NCBI RefSeq assembly: GCF_014648635.1
Contig: NZ_BMRM01000007.1
Coordinates: 310,001 to 374,000, forward strand
Length of the DNA stretch: 64,000 nt
DNA from: Streptomyces cinerochromogenes
GTDB taxonomy: Bacteria; Actinomycetota; Actinomycetes; Streptomycetales; Streptomycetaceae
Direction of reading: 5' to 3'
How positions within the stretch are numbered: the stretch's first letter is position 1; each line of letters opens with the position of its first letter. Both the position numbers and the translations under genes were made by a program. Positions 22,919-30,600 of the stretch are shown in pieces. The notes under the pieces were generated by a model, which worked only from the letters and a program-made list of their open reading frames with translations, was not told where the DNA came from and did not search any database.

Positions 22919-23260
22919 CCCGCCCGGCACCGGCCGGCTCCGCCCGATCGGCCCCCGTCAGCTGCGTTCGCTCGGCATCCGCCGGTACCGTCCGCCCGGC
23001 GCCCGTCAGTTGCGTCGCCCGGCACCCGCCGGCTGCGTTCGACCGGCATCGGTCAGTTGCGTCCGCCCGGCACCCGTCGGCTCCGCTCGCCCGGCACCGC
23101 CGGCTGCGTCCGCCCGGCGCCCGTCAGTTGCGTCGCCCGGCACCTGCCGGCTGCGTTCGACCGGCATCGGTCAGTTGCGTCCGCCCGGCACCCGTCGGCT
23201 CCGCTCGCCCGGCACCGCCGGCTGCGTCCGCCCGGCACCCGTCACCTCCGCGTCCGATTT
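22919..23260. repeat. Minisatellite: about 14 degenerate 20-26-bp units, with a duplicated 118-bp block
   Basis: Between rsgA and the ada gene the DNA is a run of units near TYCGCCCGGCACCCGTCRGY followed by TGCG. Five-unit blocks 22991-23108 and 23109-23226 are tandem copies of 118 bp with a single difference that I can see. Unit lengths of 23 and 24 bp and a block length not divisible by 3 argue against a coding repeat. Units are contiguous, without spacers. This fills the 479-bp gap between the genes. Confidence 0.9.
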
Positions 23261-23300
23261 CCGCTGGCCCGTCCCTCCTCCCCGGCCCACACTGGAACGC

Positions 23301-24698
23301 GTGAAGGACGAGGACAGCAGGTACGAGGCGGTGCGGAGCCGGGACGGCCGGTTCGACGGAGTGTTCTTCTTCGCCGTCCGGACCACCGGCATCTACTGCC
23401 GCCCCAGCTGCCCGGCCGTGACACCGAAACGGCACAACGTGCGCTTCTTCGCGACGGCCGCCGCCGCGCAGGGCTCCGGCTTCCGGGCCTGCCGGCGGTG
23501 CCGGCCGGACGCCGTGCCGGGCTCCGCGGAGTGGAACGTCCGCGCGGACGTCGTCGGCCGGGCCATGCGGCTCATCGCCGACGGCGTCGTGGACCGCGAG
23601 GGCGTCGCCGGGCTCGCCACGCGGCTCGGCTACAGCGCCCGGCAGGTCCAGCGGCAGCTCACCGCGGAACTCGGCGCCGGGCCCGTGGCCCTCGCCCGGA
23701 CCCAGCGCGCCCACACCGCCCGCGTCCTGCTGCAGACCACCGAACTGCCGGTCACCGAGATCGCGTTCGCCGCCGGGTTCGCCAGCGTGCGGCAGTTCAA
23801 CGACACCATCAAGGAGGTGTACGCCGCGACACCGACCGAGCTGCGGGCCGCCGCCCCCAAAGGCCGCTCCGCCCGCCGGGCCGCACCCGGCACCGGCATC
23901 CCGCTCCGGCTCGCCCACCGCGGCCCCTACCAGGCCGCCGCCGTCTTCGACCAGCTCGCGCGGGAGGCCGTACCCGGCGTCGAGGAGGTGACCGGCGCCC
24001 CGGGCGCCCGCACCTACCGGCGAACCCTGCGCCTGCCGTACGGCACCGCCCTCGCCGCCGTCCAGGAACGCACCCGCGCCCCCCGGACCGGCACCGGCAC
24101 CCACCCGGGCGGCTGGCTCGACGCCCGGCTGCACCTCACCGACCCCCGGGACCTCACCACCGCCGTGCAGCGGCTGCGCCGGCTGTTCGACCTGGACGCC
24201 GACCCGTACGCGGTCGACGAGCGGCTCGGCGCCGACCCCCGGCTCGCCCCGCTGGTCGCGGCCCGGCCCGGCCTGCGCTCGCCCGGCGCCGTGGACCCGC
24301 TGGAACCCGCCGTCCGCGCCCTGGCCGGCAGCCACGGCGCCGAGGAGCTGGTGCGCCGGTACGGCAAGCTGCTCGACGCGCCCCACGGCGGCCTCACCCA
24401 CCTCTTCCCGGAGCCCGCGGTCCTCGCCGAGGCCGAGCCCCACGGCCCGCTGGGGGCGCTCGCCGCCGCCCTCGCCGACGGCACCGTACGGCTGGACCCG
24501 GGCGCGGACCGGCACGACGCCGAGGAGGCCCTGCTCGCCCTGCCCGGCATGGACCCGGCCACCGTCGCCGCCCTCCGCGTCCGCGCCCTCGGCGACCCCG
24601 ACGTCGCCCCGCCCGGCACCTGCCTCCCCGACGACTGGCGGCCCTGGCGGTCGTACGCCGTCCAGCACCTGCGCGTGGCGGGAGAGCCTGTCCGCTGA
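23301..24698 (+). CDS. Ada-AlkA fusion: methyl-sensing activator and DNA-3-methyladenine glycosylase, C-terminus damaged
   Basis: The product has 465 residues starting at GTG 23301. The Ada zinc domain has Cys33, Cys37, Cys64 and Cys67 (YCRPSC, CRRC), which take methyl groups from phosphotriesters. An AraC-type helix-turn-helix follows (about 75-175: LATRLGYSARQVQRQL, PVTEIAFAAGFASVRQFNDT), then an AlkA-like region from about residue 190. In the glycosylase part the usual LPGIGPWT reads LPGMDPATV, and LPDD joins directly to WRPWRSYAVQHL, so about 20-25 residues after the presumed catalytic Asp are missing compared with AlkA. The glycosylase may be inactive while the sensor remains intact. The 3' end is duplicated downstream (24738-24798). 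Confidence 0.85.
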   Translation: MKDEDSRYEAVRSRDGRFDGVFFFAVRTTGIYCRPSCPAVTPKRHNVRFFATAAAAQGSGFRACRRCRPDAVPGSAEWNVRADVVGRAMRLIADGVVDREGVAGLATRLGYSARQVQRQLTAELGAGPVALARTQRAHTARVLLQTTELPVTEIAFAAGFASVRQFNDTIKEVYAATPTELRAAAPKGRSARRAAPGTGIPLRLAHRGPYQAAAVFDQLAREAVPGVEEVTGAPGARTYRRTLRLPYGTALAAVQERTRAPRTGTGTHPGGWLDARLHLTDPRDLTTAVQRLRRLFDLDADPYAVDERLGADPRLAPLVAARPGLRSPGAVDPLEPAVRALAGSHGAEELVRRYGKLLDAPHGGLTHLFPEPAVLAEAEPHGPLGALAAALADGTVRLDPGADRHDAEEALLALPGMDPATVAALRVRALGDPDVAPPGTCLPDDWRPWRSYAVQHLRVAGEPVR

Positions 24699-24737
24699 CC
24701 GTCCGCCCCCGTTCCGGGCCGTGCGGGCCGCCGCGTT

Positions 24738-24798
24738 GGTCGTACGCCGTTCAGCACGTGCGCGTGGCGGGAGAGCCGGTCCGCTGACCGTCCGCCCC
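24738..24798 (+). repeat. Duplicate of the 3' end of the ada-alkA gene
   Basis: The 61 bp here match 24649-24709 (the last codons, stop codon and 11 bp beyond) at 58 positions, with an offset of 89 bp. It still encodes SYAVQHVRVAGEPVR and a stop, but is not in frame with the gene. It points to a local duplication or unequal recombination at the same end where the AlkA domain lost residues. Confidence 0.85.
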
Positions 24799-24949
24799 TT
24801 CTTCGGCTCGCCGCGCGGTCGTTCGTGGCGTTGCGCCGAGCGGGTGGATCGGCACCGATGTTCCGGCGACAGGGCCCGGCCGTGTGGCACGGTCGCCTCC
24901 GAGGGCCACGGGGAAGTCCCCGGCGGGCCTCGGGGAAGGGCGGGCAGAC

Positions 24950-26188
24950 ATGGCCAGGTTCGTTCGGGTCCTCGCGGTCCTCCTCCCGGCACTGCTGCCG
25001 GGACTCACGGCACCGGCCGTCGCCGAGCCGGCCCCACCGCCGTGGACCGGCAGTTGGGAGACCGCGCCCTCCGGCACCGCCGCCGCCCTGCCGGGCGCCG
25101 CCGTCCGCAACGTCGTCCACCTCAGCGCCGGCGGCACCGCCGTCCGCGTCCGGCTCAGCAACCGGCTCGGCACCGGGCCGCTGCACCTCGGCGCGGTCAC
25201 CGTCGCCCTGCGCCGCGCCGCCGGCCCCGACGCCGTACCCGGCAGCCTGCGCACCGCCACCTTCCAGGGCGCCCCGGAGACGACCGTCCCGCCGGGCGCG
25301 GACGCGGAGACCGATCCGGTGCCGCTGTCCGCCCCGGCCGGTGCCGACCTGCTCGTCACCGTGTACACGCCGGACGACTCCGGGCCCGCCACCTACCACC
25401 GCACCGCCCTCCAGACCAGCTACCTGGCCCGGCCCGGCGCCGACCGGGCCGCCGACGAGACCGGCACCGCGTACACGGAGACCACCAGCCGCTGGTACTA
25501 CGTCACCGGGGTCGACGTCCGCGGGCCCGCCGCCGGCAGCGTCGTCGCGTTCGGGGACTCGCTCACCGACGGCAACGGCTCCACCCCCGACACCAACAGC
25601 CGCTGGCCCGACCGGCTCGCCCAGCGGCTGTCCGGCCGGCGGATCGGCGTCCTCAACGCGGGCATCGCCGGCAACCGGCTGCTGCGCGACGGCACCGGAC
25701 CGAGCGCCCTCGCCCGCCTGGACGCCGACGCCCTGGACCGGGCCGGGGTCCGGTCCCTGGTCGTCCTGGAGGGCATCAACGACATCAAGGGCGTCCCGGC
25801 GGCGGACGACCCCGCCGCCTTCGCGGCCGCCTACCGCACCCTGGTGGCCCGGGCCCACGCCCGCGGCATCCGGGTCGTCGGCGTCACCCTCACCCCGTAC
25901 CGCGGTTACCCCGCCTGGACCGACGCCGGTGAGGAGGTACGGCAGCGGGTGAACGCCTTCATCCGCACCGGGGGCGCCTTCGACGCGGTCGCCGACGCCG
26001 ACGCCGTCCTGCGCGACCCGGCCGACCCCGGGCGCATCCTGCCCGCCTACGACCCCGGCGACCACCTGCACTTCAACGACGCCGGCATGGCCGCCGTGGC
26101 CGACACGGTCCACCGCGCCCTGACCGCGAACAGCTCCGCCGGCGCCCTGGCTCCGACCGCCCGCACCACCAGCCGCGGCGCACCCTGA
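24950..26188 (+). CDS. Secreted GDSL/SGNH-type esterase
   Basis: The 412-residue product starts at ATG 24950 (MARFVRVLAV) behind GGGGAAGGG; the longer frame adds a charged stretch that would spoil the signal peptide. The signal ends near TAPAVAEP. Residues about 30-185 form a beta-rich N-terminal domain (WTGSWETAPSG, VRVRLSNRLG). The SGNH domain then follows: VVAFGDSLTDGNGSTPDTNS with nucleophile Ser, GIAGNRLL with Gly, VLEGINDIKG with Asn, and DHLHFNDAGMAAVA with Asp and His. This two-part layout is common in Streptomyces secreted lipase/acetylesterases. The substrate is unknown. Confidence 0.88.
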   Translation: MARFVRVLAVLLPALLPGLTAPAVAEPAPPPWTGSWETAPSGTAAALPGAAVRNVVHLSAGGTAVRVRLSNRLGTGPLHLGAVTVALRRAAGPDAVPGSLRTATFQGAPETTVPPGADAETDPVPLSAPAGADLLVTVYTPDDSGPATYHRTALQTSYLARPGADRAADETGTAYTETTSRWYYVTGVDVRGPAAGSVVAFGDSLTDGNGSTPDTNSRWPDRLAQRLSGRRIGVLNAGIAGNRLLRDGTGPSALARLDADALDRAGVRSLVVLEGINDIKGVPAADDPAAFAAAYRTLVARAHARGIRVVGVTLTPYRGYPAWTDAGEEVRQRVNAFIRTGGAFDAVADADAVLRDPADPGRILPAYDPGDHLHFNDAGMAAVADTVHRALTANSSAGALAPTARTTSRGAP

Positions 26189-26210
26189 CGCCTCCCCGTG
26201 CCTGCCCGGC

Positions 26211-26345
26211 TCAGCGGGGGTCCTCCCGGCTCACCCAGCCCAGCTCGCGGGCGTGCCAGCCCAGTTGGAGCCGGGTCGTCACCCGGGCCAGTTCCATCAG
26301 CCGCCGCACCCGGCGCTGCACCGTCCGCAGGCCCAGGTCGAGCTG
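26211..26345 (-). pseudogene. Remnant of a LuxR-type helix-turn-helix regulator (C-terminal end only)
   Basis: The minus-strand frame reads LDLGLRTVQRRVRRLMELAR followed by VTTRLQLGWHARELGWVSRE and ends at 26211. This is the last part of the LuxR-type DNA-binding domain common in Streptomyces single-domain regulators (recognition helix plus the QLGW tail). Upstream of about 26345 the frame continues but no regulator sequence is recognisable, and the first half of the helix-turn-helix is missing. It therefore looks like a decayed gene, although a 71-codon frame from 26426 remains open. Confidence 0.65.
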
Positions 26346-26504
26346 TTCGGTCCTCCCGTGGGGGGTGGGGCCGCCCGGCGACCACCGGCCTTTTCTCGTA
26401 CGGGAGTTCGCCCACTCACTCGACACGCCCTTCGGCGCGGCCGATGTGCCGGATTTTCCCGATGCCCCGTTTTCACACGGCCCGTGCGGTGGACAATCAG
26501 AGGC

Positions 26505-27881
26505 ATGAACCAGCAGGGGGGAAGACCCGCCCGTCGCGAGGACGACTGGTGGGGGCAGTTGTACGACGACTCCACCCAGGACACGGGTCCCACGACAGCG
26601 CCCGATTCCCTGGACGACCGGTTCGCCTCGGCGCGGAACACGGTGGTCGGCCCACCCACGGACACCCTGGAACCGGCCCCGGCGGAACGGTCCCCGGCGG
26701 AACCGGCCCCACCCGAGCCGTCCCCGCCTGAGCCGTCCCGGTCCGCGCCGCAGGCATCACCCGCACCGGAGCCCGCGAGAGCCGGGGTGCCCCCGCAGCG
26801 CACCGCGCCCGACCCGCCGCCGTCCCCGCCGTCCCCCGGCCCCTTGGCCGGCTCCGCCGACCACACCGACCACGCCGGCGCCGTCGACTACGTAGGCTCC
26901 GGCCCTCCCACCTACGACCCCGAGCCCACCGCGCTGCCGCCCGCCGACCCGGACGGGCTCGGTGAACTGGTCGCGGACACCGTGCTGGACGGCGCCCGGT
27001 ACGGGACCAGCACGCTGCGGGCCGTCTCGCTGCGCGGGGACTCGGCCCGCTACCGGGGCGAGCCGCGCCGGGACGCGCTGCTCACCGCGCGCTTCGGGGC
27101 GGGGGAGCAGGCGCTGGTCCTGGTCGCGATGGCGACCGGCGCGCGGGCCACGCCCGGCGCGCACCTGGCGGCGGCCGAGGCGTGCCGGTGGATCGGGCGG
27201 GCCGTGGGCCGCAGCCACCAGCGGCTCGTGGAGGACCTCCGCGCGGCCCGGCGCGGCGATCTGAAGTCCGGCCTGCACCGGCTCACCGACCGCGCGCTCG
27301 GCAAGCTCCGCGCGAGCGCCGCCGAACAGGGCCTGGACCCGGAGGAGTACACGACGAGCCTGCGCTGCCTGCTGCTGCCGGCCGGCCAGGACTGCCGTAC
27401 CCGCGTGTTCTTCGGCGTCGGCGACGGCGGGCTGTTCCGGCTGCGGGACGGTGCCTGGCAGGACATCGAGCCGAGCGTGCCGTCCGACGGCGGTACCGGC
27501 GCCCCCGTCGTCGGCTTCGGCTCGCCCCCCGAGCGGACCCCCGAACCGCCCTCCGAGCGGACCCCCGAGGGCGACCGGCTGACGACGGACCTCGGCATCC
27601 CGGCCCCGCCGAGCCCGTTCGAGCCCGTCGGACCGGCCCCGGAGCCGCCCCACGAGCCGTTCCGGTTCCGGGCCTCGGTAGCCCGCCCGGGTGACACCCT
27701 GGTGATGTGCACGGCGGGCCTGGCCGAGCCGCTGCGCGGGGAGCCCGCCCTCTGCGCCTACCTGGCCCGACGTTGGTCCTGCCGTACCCCGCCGGGTCTC
27801 GCCGCCTTCCTCGCCGACGCCCAGGTACGGGTGAAGGGCTACGCCGACGACCGTACGGCGGCGGCCGTGTGGGAGGCGTGA
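26505..27881 (+). CDS. PP2C-like serine/threonine phosphatase domain protein with proline-rich N-terminus
   Basis: The 458-residue product has ATG 26505 behind a possible GACAAT -10 box (seven bases before the start). Residues 40-135 are Pro/Glu/Ser-rich and disordered. From about 150 on, a PP2C-like fold is suggested by ATPGAHLAAAEACRWIG, TSLRCLLLPAG, VFFGVGDGGLFRLRDG, PGDTLVMCTAGLAEPLRG and a final TAAAVWEA. The metal-binding Asp motifs are only partly present (GDGG), so catalysis is uncertain. The following poxB gene begins 28 bp downstream, so the two may be cotranscribed. Similar degenerate phosphatases in Streptomyces are annotated as PP2C-family proteins. Confidence 0.7.
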   Translation: MNQQGGRPARREDDWWGQLYDDSTQDTGPTTAPDSLDDRFASARNTVVGPPTDTLEPAPAERSPAEPAPPEPSPPEPSRSAPQASPAPEPARAGVPPQRTAPDPPPSPPSPGPLAGSADHTDHAGAVDYVGSGPPTYDPEPTALPPADPDGLGELVADTVLDGARYGTSTLRAVSLRGDSARYRGEPRRDALLTARFGAGEQALVLVAMATGARATPGAHLAAAEACRWIGRAVGRSHQRLVEDLRAARRGDLKSGLHRLTDRALGKLRASAAEQGLDPEEYTTSLRCLLLPAGQDCRTRVFFGVGDGGLFRLRDGAWQDIEPSVPSDGGTGAPVVGFGSPPERTPEPPSERTPEGDRLTTDLGIPAPPSPFEPVGPAPEPPHEPFRFRASVARPGDTLVMCTAGLAEPLRGEPALCAYLARRWSCRTPPGLAAFLADAQVRVKGYADDRTAAAVWEA

Positions 27882-27909
27882 TGGCCGTCCCTGTGACTGT
27901 ATGGGGGGT

Positions 27910-29652
27910 ATGGCCAGACAGAACGTAGCCGAGCAGTTCGTCGACATCCTCGTCCGCGCCGGGGTGCGCCGCCTCTACGGTGTCGTCGGCGACAGCCTCA
28001 ACCCGGTCGTGGACGCCGTGCGCCGCAACGCCGCCATCGACTGGATCCACGTACGCCACGAGGAGTCCGCCGCCTTCGCGGCCGGCGCCGAGGCCCAGGT
28101 CACCGGACGGCTGACCGCCTGCGCCGGCTCCTGCGGCCCGGGCAACCTGCACCTGATCAACGGCCTGTACGACGCCCACCGCTCGATGGCCCCGGTGCTC
28201 GCGCTCGCCTCGCACATCCCGTCGAGCGAGATCGGCCTCGGCTACTTCCAGGAGACCCACCCGGACCGGCTGTTCCAGGAGTGCAGTCACTACAGCGAGC
28301 TGATCTCCAGCCCGAAGCAGATGCCCCGGCTGCTGCAGACCGCCATCCAGCACGCGGTCGGGCGGAGCGGGGTGAGCGTGGTGTCGCTGCCCGGGGACAT
28401 CGCCGACGAACCGGCCCCGGAGAAGGCCGCGCAGAGCGCGCTGGTCACCTCCCGGCCCACCGTTCGGCCCAGTGACGCCGAGATCGACCGGCTCGTGGAG
28501 ATGATCGACGCAGCCGGCAAGGTCACCCTCTTCTGCGGCAGCGGCACGGCCGGCGCCCACGCCGAGGTCATGGAGTTCGCCGGGCGGATCAAGTCACCGG
28601 TCGGGCACGCCCTGCGCGGCAAGGAACACATCCAGTACGACAACCCGTACGACGTCGGCATGAGCGGACTGCTCGGCTACGGCGCCGCCTACGAGGCCAC
28701 CCACGAGTGCGATCTGCTGCTCCTGCTCGGCACCGACTTCCCCTACAACGCCTTCCTGCCCGACGACGTGCGGATCGCACAGGTCGACGTGCGGCCCGAG
28801 GTGCTCGGCCGCCGCTCCCGGCTCGACCTCGCCGTGTGGGGCGACGTGCGCGAGACCCTGCGGTGCCTGATCCCGCGGGTGAAGGAGAAGACGAACCGAC
28901 GGTTCCTCGACCGGATGCTGAGGAAACACGCGGACGCGCTGGAGGGCGTGGTCAAGGCGTACACCCGGAAGGTCGACAAGCACATCCCGATCCACCCCGA
29001 GTACGTGGCCGCCGTACTGGACGAGGTCGCCGACGACGACGCCGTGTTCACCGTCGACACCGGGATGTGCAACGTGTGGGCCGCCCGGTACATCTCGCCC
29101 AACGGCCGCCGCCGGATCATCGGTTCGTTCTCGCACGGGTCGATGGCGAACGCGCTGCCGATGGCGATCGGCGCGCAGTTCACCGACCGGCGCCGGCAGG
29201 TTGTCTCCATGAGCGGGGACGGCGGACTCTCCATGCTGCTGGGCGAGTTCCTCACCCTGGTGCAGTACGACCTGCCGGTCAAGGTGGTGCTGTTCAACAA
29301 CTCCTCCCTCGGCATGGTCGAGTTGGAGATGCTCGTCGCCGGCCTGCCCTCGTACGGCACCACCAACACCAACCCCGACTTCGCCGCCGTCGCCCGCGCC
29401 TGCGGGGCCCACGGGGTGCGGGTGGAGAAGCCCAGGCAACTCGCCGGGGCGCTCAAGGACGCCTTCCGGCACAAGGGGCCGGCCCTGGTGGACATCGTCA
29501 CCGACCCCAACGCGCTGTCCATCCCGCCGAGGATCAGCGCCGAGATGGTCACCGGGTTCGCGCTGTCCGCCTCCAAGATCGTGCTGGACGGCGGGGTGGG
29601 GCGGATGCTCCAGATGGCCCGCTCCAACCTGCGCAACGTCCCGCGGCCGTAG
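27910..29652 (+). CDS. poxB: Thiamine diphosphate-dependent pyruvate dehydrogenase (quinone)/pyruvate oxidase
   Basis: The product has 580 residues from ATG 27910 (MARQNVAEQF); ATG 27901 in the same frame is possible and neither has a clear ribosome site. The N-terminal PYR domain has the catalytic Glu in VRHEESAAFAAGAEAQ and SCGPGNLHLINGLYDAHRS (quoted as the conserved strand). The middle FAD-type domain includes VTLFCGSGTAGAH and GLLGYGAAYEA. The PP domain has GDGGLSMLLGEF with NNSSLGMVELEML, the Mg-ThDP signature. The enzyme oxidatively decarboxylates pyruvate to acetate and CO2, passing electrons to quinone at the membrane. The C-terminal amphipathic tail needed for lipid activation in E. 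coli is not obvious. Confidence 0.9.
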   Translation: MARQNVAEQFVDILVRAGVRRLYGVVGDSLNPVVDAVRRNAAIDWIHVRHEESAAFAAGAEAQVTGRLTACAGSCGPGNLHLINGLYDAHRSMAPVLALASHIPSSEIGLGYFQETHPDRLFQECSHYSELISSPKQMPRLLQTAIQHAVGRSGVSVVSLPGDIADEPAPEKAAQSALVTSRPTVRPSDAEIDRLVEMIDAAGKVTLFCGSGTAGAHAEVMEFAGRIKSPVGHALRGKEHIQYDNPYDVGMSGLLGYGAAYEATHECDLLLLLGTDFPYNAFLPDDVRIAQVDVRPEVLGRRSRLDLAVWGDVRETLRCLIPRVKEKTNRRFLDRMLRKHADALEGVVKAYTRKVDKHIPIHPEYVAAVLDEVADDDAVFTVDTGMCNVWAARYISPNGRRRIIGSFSHGSMANALPMAIGAQFTDRRRQVVSMSGDGGLSMLLGEFLTLVQYDLPVKVVLFNNSSLGMVELEMLVAGLPSYGTTNTNPDFAAVARACGAHGVRVEKPRQLAGALKDAFRHKGPALVDIVTDPNALSIPPRISAEMVTGFALSASKIVLDGGVGRMLQMARSNLRNVPRP

Positions 29653-29817
29653 GGGAATGATTTCGGCCAGTTTCACGTGGCGTGACGATGTGACGGCAGC
29701 CGGTGCCGGAGGCGGCCGGACCGGTGTCCCGGGGCGTCGGTGGCGTACAGCGGCGTCCGTGGTGCCCGGGGCAGGGGCCAGGAGCGGCCGGGCGGCCGGC
29801 CGGGACGGTGTGCGGAT

Positions 29818-29943
29818 ATGGCCGAACCGCCGGTGATCGGGCATACGTCAGGACTGCCCCGGAGTCTGCTGGGCAAGCATCCCCCCGTGAACGTGTTCGA
29901 CCAGGAGGGGCAGGGACCGGCGGCGTGCGGGCGGGGGTCATGA
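29818..29943 (+). CDS. Small ORF (41 residues) upstream of an ATP-binding protein
   Basis: The frame from ATG 29818 reads MAEPPVIGHTSGLPRSLLGK and then HPPVNVFDQEGQGPAACGRG with a final Ser. Its stop TGA overlaps an ATG (29940) that is in frame with the next gene. The peptide looks protein-like in composition, but I recognise no family, and no strong ribosome site precedes it. It is the only notable content of the 317-bp gap between poxB and the ATPase gene. Confidence 0.35.
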   Translation: MAEPPVIGHTSGLPRSLLGKHPPVNVFDQEGQGPAACGRGS

Positions 29944-29969
29944 AGAGGCAGGCACGAGGAGGCGGTCCC

Positions 29970-30413
29970 ATGGCGGTAGGGGCCTTCTCGGCGACAGCGG
30001 GGGAAGAGACCGACACCATCACCGATCACGCGCGGCGCCTGAGGCGCAGGCTCGGCCGGGCCGACCTCAGGGCGGTCCCGGAGACGCGCCGGGCGCTGCG
30101 CGAACTGCTGCGGCACTGGGGCAAACCCGGCCGCTCCGAGATCGCCGAACTGCTCACCAGCGAACTCGTCACCAACGCCCTCGTCCACACCGACGACGAC
30201 GCCGTCCTCACGGCGGTCGTGGAGGACGGCGGACTGCGCGTGGAGGTACGGGACTTCGTGGCCCGCAGACCCGAGCTGCGCGCCCAGGACACGGACGACG
30301 ACACCCACGGCCGCGGCCTGGTGCTGGTGCAGTCCCTCGCCGACGCCTGGGGCGTACGGTCGCACGGGGTGGGCAAGTCGGTGTGGTTCGAACTCGGCGC
30401 CGAGGCGGCGTGA
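29970..30413 (+). CDS. Anti-sigma-factor-type ATP-binding protein (HATPase, RsbW-like)
   Basis: The 147-residue product starts at ATG 29970 with GAGGAGG seven bases before it; ATG 29940 in frame lacks such a site. The GHKL ATPase motifs are present: N-box AELLTSELVTNALVHT, G1-like LRVEVRDFVAR, and G2-like DDTHGRGLVLVQSLADAWG. Such small histidine-kinase-like ATPases act as anti-sigma switch kinases or related regulators and are abundant in Streptomyces. No sigma factor or anti-sigma antagonist gene lies next to it. A strong terminator follows at 30531. Confidence 0.85.
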   Translation: MAVGAFSATAGEETDTITDHARRLRRRLGRADLRAVPETRRALRELLRHWGKPGRSEIAELLTSELVTNALVHTDDDAVLTAVVEDGGLRVEVRDFVARRPELRAQDTDDDTHGRGLVLVQSLADAWGVRSHGVGKSVWFELGAEAA

Positions 30414-30530
30414 GGCGCGGCCCCGACGGAGGGCACGGGACCGATGGGCGGGCACGCGGCCCACGGACGGGCACGCCGCCGACGGACGGACGGACGGACG
30501 GGCGCGGCGTCGGCGAGAGCGCGGTGGCAA

Positions 30531-30571
30531 CGGGACGGGGGCGTGACCGCGCGGGTCACGCCCCCGTCCCG
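30531..30571. terminator. Strong bidirectional hairpin between convergent genes
   Basis: Two perfect 18-bp arms (30531-30548 and 30554-30571; arm CGGGACGGGGGCGTGACC) enclose the 5-base loop GCGCG. It is placed 118 bp after the ATPase gene and 30 bp before the end of the DUF2637 gene, so it can end transcription from both sides. A five-copy GACG tetranucleotide repeat lies just upstream at 30481-30500. Confidence 0.85.
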
Positions 30572-30600
30572 GTACCGCGGTCCCGCCGCGGTTCGGGCGG

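Noticed and set aside
22919..23260. CRISPR-like array
   Set aside because: Units are contiguous and degenerate, without unique spacers, and no cas genes are present.
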